Source of the DNA: Paraburkholderia ginsengiterrae
Lineage (GTDB): Bacteria > Pseudomonadota > Gammaproteobacteria > Burkholderiales > Burkholderiaceae
Assembly (NCBI RefSeq): GCF_001645125.1
Contig: NZ_LXKA01000187.1
Span: forward strand, 1-64,000
DNA length: 64,000 nt
Reading direction: 5' to 3'
Each line of letters starts with the position of its first letter. Position 1 is the stretch's first letter. The position numbers and the translations under genes were made by a program. Shown here in pieces: positions 28,432 through 37,229 of the stretch. Below the pieces are notes generated by a model. That model was given only the letters and a program-made list of their open reading frames with translations. It was not told where the DNA came from and ran no database searches.

Positions 28432-29460
28432 ATGAAACTCATTCCCGGACCGGTCATGCTCGACGTCGTCGGCAAAACGCTGAACGACGACGACCGACGC
28501 CGCCTTGCTCATCCCATGACTGGCGGCGTGATCCTGTTCGCGCGCCACTACGAAAGCCGTGCGCAACTGATCGCGCTCACCGACTCGATTCGCGCGGTCC
28601 GCGACGACCTGCTGATTGCCGTCGACCACGAAGGCGGGCGCGTGCAGCGCTTTCGCACTGACGGTTTCACGGTTCTGCCCGCCATGGGCAAGCTGGGCGC
28701 GTTGTGGGACAGCGACGTGTTGCACGCCACGAAGGTGACGACGGCGGTCGGCTATATCCTCGCGGCCGAGTTGCGCGCGTGCGGCATCGACATGAGTTTC
28801 ACGCCGGTGCTCGATCTGAACTACGGACAGTCGCAAGTGATCGGCGACCGTTCGTTTCACCGCGATCCGCGCGTGGTGACCCTGCTCGCGAAGAGCCTGA
28901 ACCACGGGCTCGCGCTGGCCGGCATGAGCAATTGCGGCAAGCACTTTCCGGGGCACGGATTCGCGCAGGCGGATTCGCACGTCGCCATGCCGGTCGATGA
29001 TCGTTCACTCGAAGAAATCCTGCGCGACGACGTGGCGCCGTATGACTGGCTCGACTTGACGCTCGGTTCGGTGATTCCGGCGCACGTGATTTATCCGAAG
29101 GTCGATTCGAAGCCGGCGGGTTTTTCGCGCGTCTGGCTGCAGGAGATTCTGCGCAACAAGCTGCGTTTCGAAGGCGCTATTTTCAGCGACGACCTCTCGA
29201 TGGAAGCCGCGCGCCAGGGCGGCACGCTGGCCGAAGGCGCCGCCGCCGCCTTGCAGGCCGGCTGCGACATGGTGCTGATCTGCAATCAGCCGGACGAGGC
29301 GGAGAAAGTGCTGGATGCGCTGCGCTTCATGCCGTCGAAGGAATCGCAGCGGCGTTTGAGGCGCATGCGGCCGCGCGGCAAGGCGCTGAAATGGAGCAGG
29401 CTGGTCGCCGAGCCCCAATATCTGCAAGCGCAGGCCTTGCTGCGCAGCGCGTTTGCGTAA
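28432..29460 (+). CDS. nagZ: Beta-N-acetylhexosaminidase NagZ
   Basis: Cytoplasmic glycosidase (GH3) removing N-acetylglucosamine from anhydro-muropeptides in peptidoglycan recycling. It is 342 residues: KHFPGHG with the general acid/base His171, and nucleophile Asp253 in FSDDLSM. No signal peptide is seen, which fits the cytoplasmic location. The last gene of the lepA-to-nagZ block. Confidence 0.95.
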   Translation: MKLIPGPVMLDVVGKTLNDDDRRRLAHPMTGGVILFARHYESRAQLIALTDSIRAVRDDLLIAVDHEGGRVQRFRTDGFTVLPAMGKLGALWDSDVLHATKVTTAVGYILAAELRACGIDMSFTPVLDLNYGQSQVIGDRSFHRDPRVVTLLAKSLNHGLALAGMSNCGKHFPGHGFAQADSHVAMPVDDRSLEEILRDDVAPYDWLDLTLGSVIPAHVIYPKVDSKPAGFSRVWLQEILRNKLRFEGAIFSDDLSMEAARQGGTLAEGAAAALQAGCDMVLICNQPDEAEKVLDALRFMPSKESQRRLRRMRPRGKALKWSRLVAEPQYLQAQALLRSAFA

Positions 29461-29477
29461 GCCGCGCGAGCGGCGGC

Positions 29478-30860
29478 TCAGTTCAGCCGCATGCGTTGCA
29501 GCTTGTTGTAGAGCGTCTTCGGACTGATCCCCAGCAGCGACGCCGCCCGGTGGCGTGTACCGCCGACCGCATCGAGCGTCGCGCGAATCAGCATTTCCTC
29601 GACGTCCGCGAGCGGCGTGCCGACGGTCACCTGCACGCGGCTGCCGTTCAGGTCGAGGCCGTTCGCCGAGCCCGCTTCGTCGGCGCGCAGCGATTCCACT
29701 ACGTCGCCCGAAGCGTGATACGCGCGCCGCACGCGCTCCTGCAACTCGCGCACATTGCCGGGCCAGTCATACGTGAGACACTCGCGCAAAAAGTTCGGCC
29801 CAACCTGTTTGGTGGTCTCCGAGGCACCGCGCGCCGCGGCTTCCTGATTCAGGTCGTCGATAATCGACTGGGCGATCAGCGCCGGATCGTCGCCGCGCTC
29901 GCGCAAGGGCGGCAGTGTCACCGCAGCGGCTTCAAGACGTACCGTCAGATCTTCGTGCAGGCTGCCGTCGGCCACCGCCGCGCGCGGAACCTTGCGCGTC
30001 GAGGCAATGAGCCGGAAGTCCGTCACCACCTGACTCGTCCCGCCAACGCGCATGAAAGTCTGCGAATCGAGCGCACGCAACAGCGCTTCCTGCTGAGGGC
30101 GTGGCAACTCGGCGATTTCATCGATGAACAGCGTGCCGCCGCTCGCCTGCTCGAACAGGCCCGGTTCGCGCTGCTCGGCCCCGTTGAACGCGCCCCGTTC
30201 GTGACCGAACAGGAGGCTGTCGAGCGAGCGTTGCGCCGCCACGCTGTTCGCGGTCCGGCAGTCGAACGCGATGAATGGGCCTTTGCGGCGCCGGCTCATA
30301 TCGTGCATCGTGCGTGCCGCCATCTGCTTGCCGGTGCCGGCTTCGCCCGAAATCAGCACGGCGGCCTCAGTAGGCGCGAGACGTTCGACCGTGTCGTAGA
30401 CATGCTGGATCGCGCCGCTGCGGCCGAGCATCGAACCGAAGCGGCCGAGCTGGCGCAGCGACGCGCGCAGCGTCTGCACTTCTTCGGTCAGTTCGTATGG
30501 CCGTGGAATGCGCGCGAGCAGGCTGCGCAAGCGCGGAATGTTGACCGGCTTCAGGAGGTAGTCCCAGATGCCGTGGCGCAATCCTTCAATTGCGCTTTCC
30601 ACCGTGGCATTGCCGGTCATCACGATGACGGGCAAGGCGCCGCCTGGCGGATGGGCGGGTAAATGCTGCAACAGATCGAGTCCGCTGCCGTCCGGCAGAT
30701 TCAGGTCGACCAGCACGACGTCGGGAATAAAGCGCGTCAGTGCGGCTCTGGCCTCGGCAATCGTGGTCGCCGTATCGACGGAGAAACCGTCGGCGGCGAG
30801 GATGGCGGACAGGCCGGACAGGCTATTGGGGTCGTCTTCAACAATCAGGGCGTGTGGCAT
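29478..30860 (-). CDS. Sigma-54-type response regulator with variant GAFNGA loop
   Basis: A 460-residue NtrC-family regulator. The receiver domain has phospho-acceptor Asp52 and Lys104. The AAA+ domain has Walker A GEAGTGK (172-178) and Walker B GGTLFIDE (241-248). The sigma-54 contact loop reads GAFNGA (223-228) with Asn226 instead of the invariant Thr, and IAFDCRTANS replaces the usual VNCAA-type segment. A Fis-type helix-turn-helix lies at the C-terminus (RHRAASLLGISPKTLYNKLQ). No partner kinase gene is adjacent. The loop change may mean it does not activate sigma-54 normally. Confidence 0.88.
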   Translation of the reverse strand: MPHALIVEDDPNSLSGLSAILAADGFSVDTATTIAEARAALTRFIPDVVLVDLNLPDGSGLDLLQHLPAHPPGGALPVIVMTGNATVESAIEGLRHGIWDYLLKPVNIPRLRSLLARIPRPYELTEEVQTLRASLRQLGRFGSMLGRSGAIQHVYDTVERLAPTEAAVLISGEAGTGKQMAARTMHDMSRRRKGPFIAFDCRTANSVAAQRSLDSLLFGHERGAFNGAEQREPGLFEQASGGTLFIDEIAELPRPQQEALLRALDSQTFMRVGGTSQVVTDFRLIASTRKVPRAAVADGSLHEDLTVRLEAAAVTLPPLRERGDDPALIAQSIIDDLNQEAAARGASETTKQVGPNFLRECLTYDWPGNVRELQERVRRAYHASGDVVESLRADEAGSANGLDLNGSRVQVTVGTPLADVEEMLIRATLDAVGGTRHRAASLLGISPKTLYNKLQRMRLN

Positions 30861-31312
30861 GGCGAGCGCAATCTTCTAGATGGATGGAATGCCTGGTGCG
30901 CAAAGCTAAGACGCTGGCGCAAGGTGGCACTTCGACACGCGTGGTTGGTCCGTTGGTCCTATGTGTAACATTGCGAAGCCCTCCTGACGCTTGGATGCGT
31001 CGGCAGGCGTCTGTATTTCCTTCACTCGGTTTGTCAGAAATCCCGGTTGCTATCGAGGCAACGCGGCCCCCGGTTTGCCGGTCATCTGCTTCCACTTGCC
31101 TTCACCAACGTCCTGGTTCGCGCGGCATCCGGGGTCTTGAAGAAAATAAAGTCGCACCGCTCTATCTCGAAAAGCAGCAGGGACCGTGCCAGGATGATTT
31201 ACTTAAGCTTATCAATGGTTTGTTGCTTGCAACTCGGGAAAGCAGAGGCTGCGGGGTGGAAATATCGAGAACATTACCGGTAAAGTTTTCCTCAACCATA
31301 CACGGTGGCACA
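30861..31312. other. Intergenic region upstream of the response regulator
   Basis: About 450 bases with no convincing complete gene. On the minus strand it holds a sigma-54-like element (31176-31191). Downstream of that lies a short stretch reading GEGKWKQMTGK before a stop (about 31051-31137), reminiscent of CsbD-type proteins, possibly a remnant. The rest shows nothing recognisable. Confidence 0.5.
31176..31191 (-). promoter_or_regulatory. Sigma-54 (-24/-12) promoter-like element
   Basis: Minus-strand TGGCACG-GTCC-CTGCT. GG and GC have exactly the canonical spacing; the only mismatch with TGGCACG-N4-TTGCW is C for the first T of TTGC. Predicted transcription runs toward the response regulator, with a leader of roughly 300 bases. 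Confidence 0.4.
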
Positions 31313-31356
31313 GAAAAGAAAAAGCGCCCAATTTGGGCGCTTTTTCTTTTCTTTAT
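31313..31356 (-). terminator. Strong terminator after efp
   Basis: GAAAAGAAAAAGCGCCCAA pairs perfectly over 19 bp with its complement across a single T. The A/T-rich arms give T-runs in both directions. Confidence 0.9.
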
Positions 31357-31403
31357 TTTCGCAACGCCGCGATTGCGGCGCCGGGATCTGGCGAGCAGGG
31401 CGC

Positions 31404-31961
31404 TTAAGCGCGGCTGCGGTACTCGTGCGTGCGCGTGTCGATTTCGATCTTGTCGCCGATGTTGCAGAAAAGCGGCACTTGCAATTCGAAGCCGGTGTTC
31501 AGCTTGGCGTTCTTCAACACCTTGCCCGACGACGTGTCGCCCTTCACAGCCGGTTCCGTGTAGATGATTTCGCGGACCAGCGTGGTCGGCAGTTCGACCG
31601 AGATGGCCTTCTCGTTGTAGAACACGACTTCGCAAGCCATGCCGTCTTCGAGGTAATGGAGGGCGTCGCCCATCATTTCGCCTTCGACTTCGAACTGGTT
31701 GTAGTCGGCGTCCATGAACACGTACATCGGGTCGGCGAAGTACGAGTACGTCACTTCCTTGCGTTCCAGCACGACGACGTCGAACTTGTCATCAGCCTTG
31801 TACACGCTTTCCATGCCTGCGCCGGTCAGCAGGTTCTTGAACTTCATCTTGACGACGGCGGAGTTGCGGCCCGATTTGTTGTATTCGGCCTTCTGCACAA
31901 CCATTGCGTCTGCGCCGATCATCACGACGTTGCCGGTGCGGAGTTCCTGTGCGGTCTTCAT
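31404..31961 (-). CDS. efp: Elongation factor P
   Basis: Relieves ribosome stalling at polyproline stretches. It is 185 residues with three beta-barrel domains. The modified loop has Arg32 (NKSGRNSA) rather than Lys, the form rhamnosylated by EarP; the earP gene is immediately upstream on the same strand. It ends at a strong hairpin. A weak promoter-like TTGAGC-17-TATTTC lies just before the ATG. Confidence 0.97.
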   Translation of the reverse strand: MKTAQELRTGNVVMIGADAMVVQKAEYNKSGRNSAVVKMKFKNLLTGAGMESVYKADDKFDVVVLERKEVTYSYFADPMYVFMDADYNQFEVEGEMMGDALHYLEDGMACEVVFYNEKAISVELPTTLVREIIYTEPAVKGDTSSGKVLKNAKLNTGFELQVPLFCNIGDKIEIDTRTHEYRSRA

Positions 31962-32269
31962 AAAACTGTCCTGTACGAAATAAGTAGCTTCAACTTTGTG
32001 CTCAACGGCATACGGCGCAAGCGGCCCAGCAGTCCGTTACCTGCTCTTTACCCTGTGCGGGCGTGTACACGAGTGGCGCCGACCCGCAGCATACGTCCCT
32101 GATTTCGACATTTCCGCCACTCACGCGCTGACGTAGGGATATGTCTCGCATCTTTCGATGCCGGGCCGGCTGGCGGGCCCAGCAAATGCGCAAGTGCGTG
32201 CACGTGCATTAACCAGGTTCCGCCGCTGCGATCGGGCCGCGCTTGCGTCGTCGGCCGTTGGATAACCGC
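31962..32269. other. Intergenic region between earP and efp
   Basis: 308 bases with no recognisable gene or structured element. It probably holds the efp promoter and leader. Confidence 0.5.
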
Positions 32270-33463
32270 TTATTTTAACTGAGTTTTTGCGAACAAGGCC
32301 AGATTTCCGGCGAGGTCGCCCACCTGGGCCAGTTCGCCGGCCCATTCGGCCGCGCGTTGCTTCAGCGCCGGGTAGTGACCCTTGAATTCCGCCCAGTCAG
32401 GGCGGCCGCCGCCGTTCCAGGCGTGCCAGAAGCGTGCGAGGGCGTCGCGCGCGTCGGCGGGCAGAGTGCGGGCGTAGGCGGCGAGCGCGGCGTCGAGCTT
32501 TGGCAGATGGGCGTCGTCGGCTTGCGGGTAGATGTGCCAGACGAACGGTTTGGCGGCCCATTGAGCGCGCACGAACGAATCTTCACCGCGTACGAAATTG
32601 ATGTCGCTGGCCCACAGCAGCGCGTCGTACCCGGGCTGCTCGGTAAAGGCGAGGGCATGGGCGGTGAGGCTTCCGCGCTCGGCGTGCGCGCCCGCGGCAA
32701 ACGAAGGCACACCGAAAAAGCGCGCGACCGCACCTGAAATGCGGCCTTCCGGCACCAGCAGCACGATCGGGCCGGGGCTGTCGCGCCACTGTTCGAGCAG
32801 GCTGTCGACGGCGGGGTTTTCGTAGGCGAACAGCGAGATGACGGTCGCTTCGGCCGGCGGCATCGCCCGGCCGGTGGTTGTCCGCCACCAGGCATCACGG
32901 GCTGCCTGCGATGCGGCGAAAGCGGTCCGCGCGCCGTCGAGGTGCTGTTCCTTCAGCACGCCGCCGGTTCCAGGGCCGAGCCCGGGGAAAAAGAACGTCT
33001 TCGTGAGCGGGTAGCGTGGATGCGGCGACGGCCGCAGATGAAAATCCGCGACCCAGTCTTCGGCGCTCAGATATTCGAGGTTGAACCATACCGGCGCGCG
33101 TTCGCGCCGCGCCATGGCGGCGACGTAGATGGGCGGCAGTTCGCAGGCGAATGCCTCGATGACGACATCGGCCACGTGAAGCGTATCGCCGGCATGCTCC
33201 GGTTCGTGCCAGTGTTCGACGACGATGCCGTCTACCGTCTGACGTGCCCGATCGGGCGCCAGCGACGGGCACAGCCTCTGGAACGCGTGCAGGTCGTCGA
33301 CGAACAGCCGCACCTGCCAACCGTGTTCGCTCGCGAGCTGGCGCGCGAGCCGCCAGCACACGCCGATGTCGCCAAAGTTGTCGATCACCGCGCAGAAAAT
33401 ATCGCAGGCAAGTGCCGAGGGCGTTGCGGCGGTTTGGTCGGAACGGGGCGTAGCGGAAGACAT
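32270..33463 (-). CDS. earP: EF-P arginine rhamnosyltransferase EarP
   Basis: Transfers rhamnose from dTDP-beta-L-rhamnose to Arg32 of EF-P, activating it for polyproline translation. The 397-residue GT-B protein (formerly DUF2331) has Asp28 and Asp32 ([18 protein letters not shown]) in the spacing of the catalytic pair of the Pseudomonas enzyme. The nucleotide-binding segment is [20 protein letters not shown]. The ATG at 33463 is chosen; the frame opens 12 codons earlier. Confidence 0.94.
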   Translation of the reverse strand: MSSATPRSDQTAATPSALACDIFCAVIDNFGDIGVCWRLARQLASEHGWQVRLFVDDLHAFQRLCPSLAPDRARQTVDGIVVEHWHEPEHAGDTLHVADVVIEAFACELPPIYVAAMARRERAPVWFNLEYLSAEDWVADFHLRPSPHPRYPLTKTFFFPGLGPGTGGVLKEQHLDGARTAFAASQAARDAWWRTTTGRAMPPAEATVISLFAYENPAVDSLLEQWRDSPGPIVLLVPEGRISGAVARFFGVPSFAAGAHAERGSLTAHALAFTEQPGYDALLWASDINFVRGEDSFVRAQWAAKPFVWHIYPQADDAHLPKLDAALAAYARTLPADARDALARFWHAWNGGGRPDWAEFKGHYPALKQRAAEWAGELAQVGDLAGNLALFAKTQLK

Positions 33464-33628
33464 GGTGGCCTGATTCGTGGCAGCGCGGGTCGAACGCACG
33501 CGGAATGTTCTAAACTGGCGATTCTAAAGCACTCGTTCACGATTGCGCGAGTGGCGGACTCCGGTTCGCGCCGGCGCGCGGCACGCGGGGCAAGGCTTCG
33601 CGAGACTGTCCTATCTAACCGATTCTGC

Positions 33629-35809
33629 ATGACCGAACCCGAAGCAACAGCCACTTTCGAGCCGAAAAAAGTGCTCGCCCAACTGCCGCATCTGCCCGGC
33701 GTCTATCGTTACTACGATACGAACGGCGCGGTGCTCTACGTGGGCAAGGCCCGCGATCTCAAGAAGCGCGTCTCGAGCTACTTCACCAAGACGCTGCTCT
33801 CGCCGCGTATCGCGATGATGGTGACGCGCATTGCGCGCATCGAGACGACTGTCACGCGTTCCGAGGCCGAAGCGCTGCTGCTTGAGAACAACCTGATCAA
33901 GGCGCTCGCGCCGCGTTACAACATTCTGTTTCGCGACGACAAGTCGTATCCGTATCTCAAGCTGACCGGTCATAAGTTTCCGCGCATGGCGTATTACCGC
34001 GGTGCGGTGGATCGCAAGAACCAGTACTTCGGTCCGTTTCCGAGTGCATGGGCGGTGCGCGAGAGCATCCAGATCCTGCAGCGCGTGTTCCAGTTGCGCA
34101 CCTGCGAAGACTCCGTCTTCAACAACCGCACGCGGCCCTGTCTGCTGCATCAGATTGGGCGCTGCGCGGCGCCGTGCGTCGCGGCCATCAGCGAAGAGGA
34201 TTACGCGCGCGATGTCGCCAACGCGTCGCGCTTTCTGCTCGGACGCCAGGGCGAAGTGATGAAGGAGCTGGAGCAGAAGATGCACGCGTTCGCGGGCGAG
34301 CTGAAGTTCGAACAGGCCGCGGCGGTGCGCAACCAGATGAGCTCGCTGTCGACGGTGCTGCATCAGCAGGCCATCGAAGTCGGCAGCGACAGCGACGTCG
34401 ATATTCTCGCGGTGGTCGCGCTTGGCGGGCGCGTGTGTGTGAATCTCGCGATGGTGCGCGGCGGGCGGCATCTGGGCGACAAAGCCTATTTCCCGGCGCA
34501 TGTGGAAAGCGCGTTGACCGCGGACGAGGGCGGGCTGGAAGAGGGCGGCGAGGCGCCGGCCGATGTCGGTCCCGGGTCGCTCTCGGACGAAACGGCGCAG
34601 GGCGAAACGCAAGCCGCCGATGCCGCGATCGCCACAGACCTGCCGCTGGAAGACGAAGAAGACGACGCCATCGAAGCCGGTTCCGCAGACGCACCCGAAC
34701 CGGCTGACGAGGCCGGCTCAGGCTCCGAACCCGCGAAGCAGCGCAAAGGCCGGGCAAGCGGCGGAATCGAGGCCGAAGTTCTGGAAGCATTCATTGCCCA
34801 GCATTACCTCGGCAATCGCGTGCCGCCGGTGCTGGTGGTCAGCCACGCGCCGGCCTCGCGCGAACTGGTCGACGTGCTGATCGAGCAGGCCGGGCACAAG
34901 GTGACCGTGCTGCGTCAGCCGCAAGGACAGCGCCGCGCGTGGCTCGCCATGGCCGAGCAGAACGCACGGCTTGCGCTCGCACGCCTGCTCTCGGAGCAAG
35001 GTTCGCAGCAGGCCCGCACGCGCGCGCTCACCGACACGCTCGGCATGGATTCCGACGATCTCGCTCATCTGCGCATTGAGTGCTTCGACATCAGCCATAC
35101 GATGGGCGAGGCGACGCAGGCGTCGTGCGTGGTGTATCACCATCACAAGATGCAGTCGTCGGAGTACCGCCGCTACAACATCGCCGGCATTACGCCCGGC
35201 GACGATTACGCCGCCATGCGCCAGGTGCTCACGCGCCGCTACGAGAAGATGGTCGAGCAAGCCGCCGCGAACGCTGCAGACGAAGCCGCTCAAATGCAAA
35301 GCGATGCGGCCGCGGACCCTTCGCTCGCGGCGGATGCCGCTGAGCCTGCGGCGGCAGGCGGCATTTTGCCGACCATCGTATTGATCGACGGTGGCAAGGG
35401 TCAGGTCGAAATCGCGCGCCAGGTGTTCACTGAACTGGGTCTCGATACCGGCATGCTGGTCGGCGTCGCAAAGGGCGAGGGCCGCAAGGTCGGCCTCGAA
35501 ACGCTGATTTTCGCCGACGGCCGCGCGCCGCTCGAACTAGGCAAGGAAAGCGCCGCGCTGATGCTGGTCGCGCAGATTCGCGACGAAGCGCACCGTTTCG
35601 CGATCACCGGCATGCGCGCGAAGCGTGGCAAGACGCGCCAGACCTCGCGGCTCGAGGAGCTCGAAGGGGTGGGCGCGAAGCGGCGCCAGCGGCTGCTGGC
35701 GCGCTTCGGCGGACTGCGTGGCGTGGTTGCCGCGAGTGTGGAGGATCTGGCGAGTGTCGAAGGCATTTCGCAGGCGCTCGCCGAGCAGATCTACCGGCAA
35801 TTGCACTGA
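33629..35809 (+). CDS. uvrC: Excinuclease ABC subunit C with two acidic/Ala-rich insertions
   Basis: Makes both incisions in nucleotide excision repair. It is 726 residues from the ATG at [10 protein letters not shown]. The order is GIY-YIG nuclease domain ([20 protein letters not shown]), UVR motif, RNase H-like domain with [17 protein letters not shown] and IDGGKGQVE, and tandem helix-hairpin-helix ([13 protein letters not shown]). Low-complexity inserts at about 292-375 (Asp/Glu-rich) and about 541-579 (Ala-rich) explain the excess over E. coli UvrC (610). Confidence 0.96.
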   Translation: MTEPEATATFEPKKVLAQLPHLPGVYRYYDTNGAVLYVGKARDLKKRVSSYFTKTLLSPRIAMMVTRIARIETTVTRSEAEALLLENNLIKALAPRYNILFRDDKSYPYLKLTGHKFPRMAYYRGAVDRKNQYFGPFPSAWAVRESIQILQRVFQLRTCEDSVFNNRTRPCLLHQIGRCAAPCVAAISEEDYARDVANASRFLLGRQGEVMKELEQKMHAFAGELKFEQAAAVRNQMSSLSTVLHQQAIEVGSDSDVDILAVVALGGRVCVNLAMVRGGRHLGDKAYFPAHVESALTADEGGLEEGGEAPADVGPGSLSDETAQGETQAADAAIATDLPLEDEEDDAIEAGSADAPEPADEAGSGSEPAKQRKGRASGGIEAEVLEAFIAQHYLGNRVPPVLVVSHAPASRELVDVLIEQAGHKVTVLRQPQGQRRAWLAMAEQNARLALARLLSEQGSQQARTRALTDTLGMDSDDLAHLRIECFDISHTMGEATQASCVVYHHHKMQSSEYRRYNIAGITPGDDYAAMRQVLTRRYEKMVEQAAANAADEAAQMQSDAAADPSLAADAAEPAAAGGILPTIVLIDGGKGQVEIARQVFTELGLDTGMLVGVAKGEGRKVGLETLIFADGRAPLELGKESAALMLVAQIRDEAHRFAITGMRAKRGKTRQTSRLEELEGVGAKRRQRLLARFGGLRGVVAASVEDLASVEGISQALAEQIYRQLH

Positions 35810-35942
35810 TGGCGGTGGAGCGGGTTAGCCGCTCCACCGCGCGTGAGCGGCGCCGGCGCCGGGCCCCGCGCGCCGCTTCGCTTGTGGCGGGCTTTGTGAC
35901 ACGGCACAATTGCAACTCCCTTGTCAGACGCTGCGCTTGCCC

Positions 35943-36536
35943 ATGCCGTTTAATTTCCCGATTTTCCTGACTTGGCTGCGGATTGTTCTGATTCCGCTCG
36001 TGGTCGGCGTGTTTTATTTGCCTGACATGATGATGAGCCCCGCGCACCGCAATCTGGCCGCTGCGACGATCTTCATTCTGGCAGCGCTGACCGACTGGTT
36101 CGACGGCTATCTGGCGCGCAAATGGAATCAGACCTCGGCGTTCGGCGCGTTTCTCGATCCGGTCGCCGACAAGCTGATGGTCACCGCCGCGTTGCTGGTG
36201 CTCGTGCAACTCACCCGTATCGATTCGGCCATCGCGCTCGTGATCGTCGGACGTGAGATTGCCATTTCGGCGTTGCGCGAGTGGATGGCGCAGATCGGCG
36301 CGTCGAAGAGCGTCGCGGTGAATTCGCTCGGCAAGTTCAAGACCGCGTGTCAGATGGTGGCGATTCCGATGCTGCTGCTCTACGGCCCGGTGCACTTCGG
36401 CGGCGGTGTGGTGATCGACACGCGCGTATGGGGGCTGTGGCTCATCTATCTGGCCGCGTTCCTGACCATCTGGTCGATGCTCTACTACATGAAGCTCGCG
36501 TGGCCGCAGATCCGCGAGCGGGGTGGCGTGGCCTGA
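35943..36536 (+). CDS. pgsA: CDP-diacylglycerol-glycerol-3-phosphate 3-phosphatidyltransferase
   Basis: Makes phosphatidylglycerol phosphate in the inner membrane. The 197-residue integral protein carries the CDP-alcohol phosphotransferase motif: DWFDGYLAR followed by GAFLDPVADK, matching DGx2ARx8Gx3Dx3D. The start at MPFNFPIFLTWLRI is preferred. It lies downstream of uvrC, the common order, and is followed by tRNA genes as in many proteobacteria. Confidence 0.95.
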   Translation: MPFNFPIFLTWLRIVLIPLVVGVFYLPDMMMSPAHRNLAAATIFILAALTDWFDGYLARKWNQTSAFGAFLDPVADKLMVTAALLVLVQLTRIDSAIALVIVGREIAISALREWMAQIGASKSVAVNSLGKFKTACQMVAIPMLLLYGPVHFGGGVVIDTRVWGLWLIYLAAFLTIWSMLYYMKLAWPQIRERGGVA

Positions 36537-36562
36537 TTTCTCTCTGTGTTGGGGCTGGCGGA

Positions 36563-36578
36563 CGCGTGTCGACACGCG
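36563..36578. promoter_or_regulatory. Perfect 16-bp palindrome after pgsA
   Basis: CGCGTGTC-GACACGCG with no spacer, 27 bases beyond the pgsA stop and 49 before the tRNA promoter -35. There is no T-run. Possibly a dimer-binding site controlling the tRNA promoter. Confidence 0.4.
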
Positions 36579-36626
36579 CTGAAGCATGAGTGAAATCTGT
36601 TCGTTCAAAGAGATTCGCAAAAGGGG

Positions 36627-36655
36627 TTGACACGTTTCAGTCGTTTCTCCATAAT
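36627..36655 (+). promoter_or_regulatory. Sigma-70 promoter of the tRNA operon
   Basis: TTGACA, 17-base spacer, CATAAT: near-consensus. It is 96 bases before the first tRNA-Gly and drives Gly-Gly-Cys. Confidence 0.85.
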
Positions 36656-36750
36656 CTCGTTTCTCCGATGCGCGCAGTTCAGAACGTCGGAAGCAGTAAA
36701 GAGCAGTTGCAGTAACAAGGCGGCAGTTAGCAGGTCAAAAGCAGCACAAT

Positions 36751-36826
36751 GCGGGAGTAGCTCAGTTGGTAGAGCGCAACCTTGCCAAGGTTGAGGTCGC
36801 GAGTTCGAGCCTCGTCTCCCGCTCCA
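36751..36826 (+). tRNA. tRNA-Gly (GCC), copy 1
   Basis: A 76-base cloverleaf; acceptor GCGGGAG pairs with CTCCCGC, anticodon GCC in CTTGCCAAG, encoded CCA. Identical to the copy at 36890. Confidence 0.97.
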
Positions 36827-36889
36827 AATTTTGAAGCAGCGCGTTTGTTTGGCGAAGTAAAAAGGCAAGGCGTTGCGAAGCAGTGCAAT

Positions 36890-36965
36890 GCGGGAGTAGC
36901 TCAGTTGGTAGAGCGCAACCTTGCCAAGGTTGAGGTCGCGAGTTCGAGCCTCGTCTCCCGCTCCA
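36890..36965 (+). tRNA. tRNA-Gly (GCC), copy 2
   Basis: Identical 76-base gene, 63 bases after copy 1 and in the same transcript; encoded CCA. Confidence 0.97.
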
Positions 36966-36970
36966 TACAT

Positions 36971-36995
36971 AAGGGGAAGCAACGCTTCCCTTTTT
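36971..36995 (+). terminator. Short terminator-like hairpin after the second tRNA-Gly
   Basis: GGGAAGC-AAC-GCTTCCC followed by TTTTTG. It may be a partial terminator or a processing signal, since tRNA-Cys follows. Confidence 0.65.
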
Positions 36996-37070
36996 GTTTG
37001 GTGGTCCGGTCCTCCCGGTTGCCCACCGGACAAAATCTGCGAATCTGCAGCTAGGTTCCAGTCCGCTTGC

Positions 37071-37144
37071 GGCGCGATAGCAAAGCGGTTATGCAGCGGC
37101 CTGCAAAGCCGTTTAGGCCGGTTCGACTCCGGCTCGCGCCTCCA
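37071..37144 (+). tRNA. tRNA-Cys (GCA)
   Basis: A 74-base cloverleaf; acceptor GGCGCGA pairs with TCGCGCC, anticodon GCA in CCTGCAAAG, encoded CCA. Confidence 0.96.
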
Positions 37145-37155
37145 GTAGTAGATGT

Positions 37156-37191
37156 AAAGAAAAGCCCCGACTTGTCGGGGCTTTTCTTTTT
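37156..37191. terminator. Bidirectional terminator of the tRNA operon and the convergent lipoprotein gene
   Basis: AAAGAAAAGCCCCGAC pairs over 16 bp with GTCGGGGCTTTTCTTT, loop TT, T-runs on both strands. Confidence 0.9.
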
Positions 37192-37229
37192 TCAGCGTTC
37201 CATCGCGCTGCACGCGCGAAGGTGCTTCG

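Noticed and set aside
29478-30860. A partner histidine kinase for the response regulator
   Set aside because: No kinase gene is present in either direction within the window.
36751-37144. tRNA cluster as a phage or island integration site
   Set aside because: The tRNA genes are intact and no duplicated tRNA end, integrase or attachment repeat is seen within the window; only the neighbouring AT-richer genes hint at acquisition.
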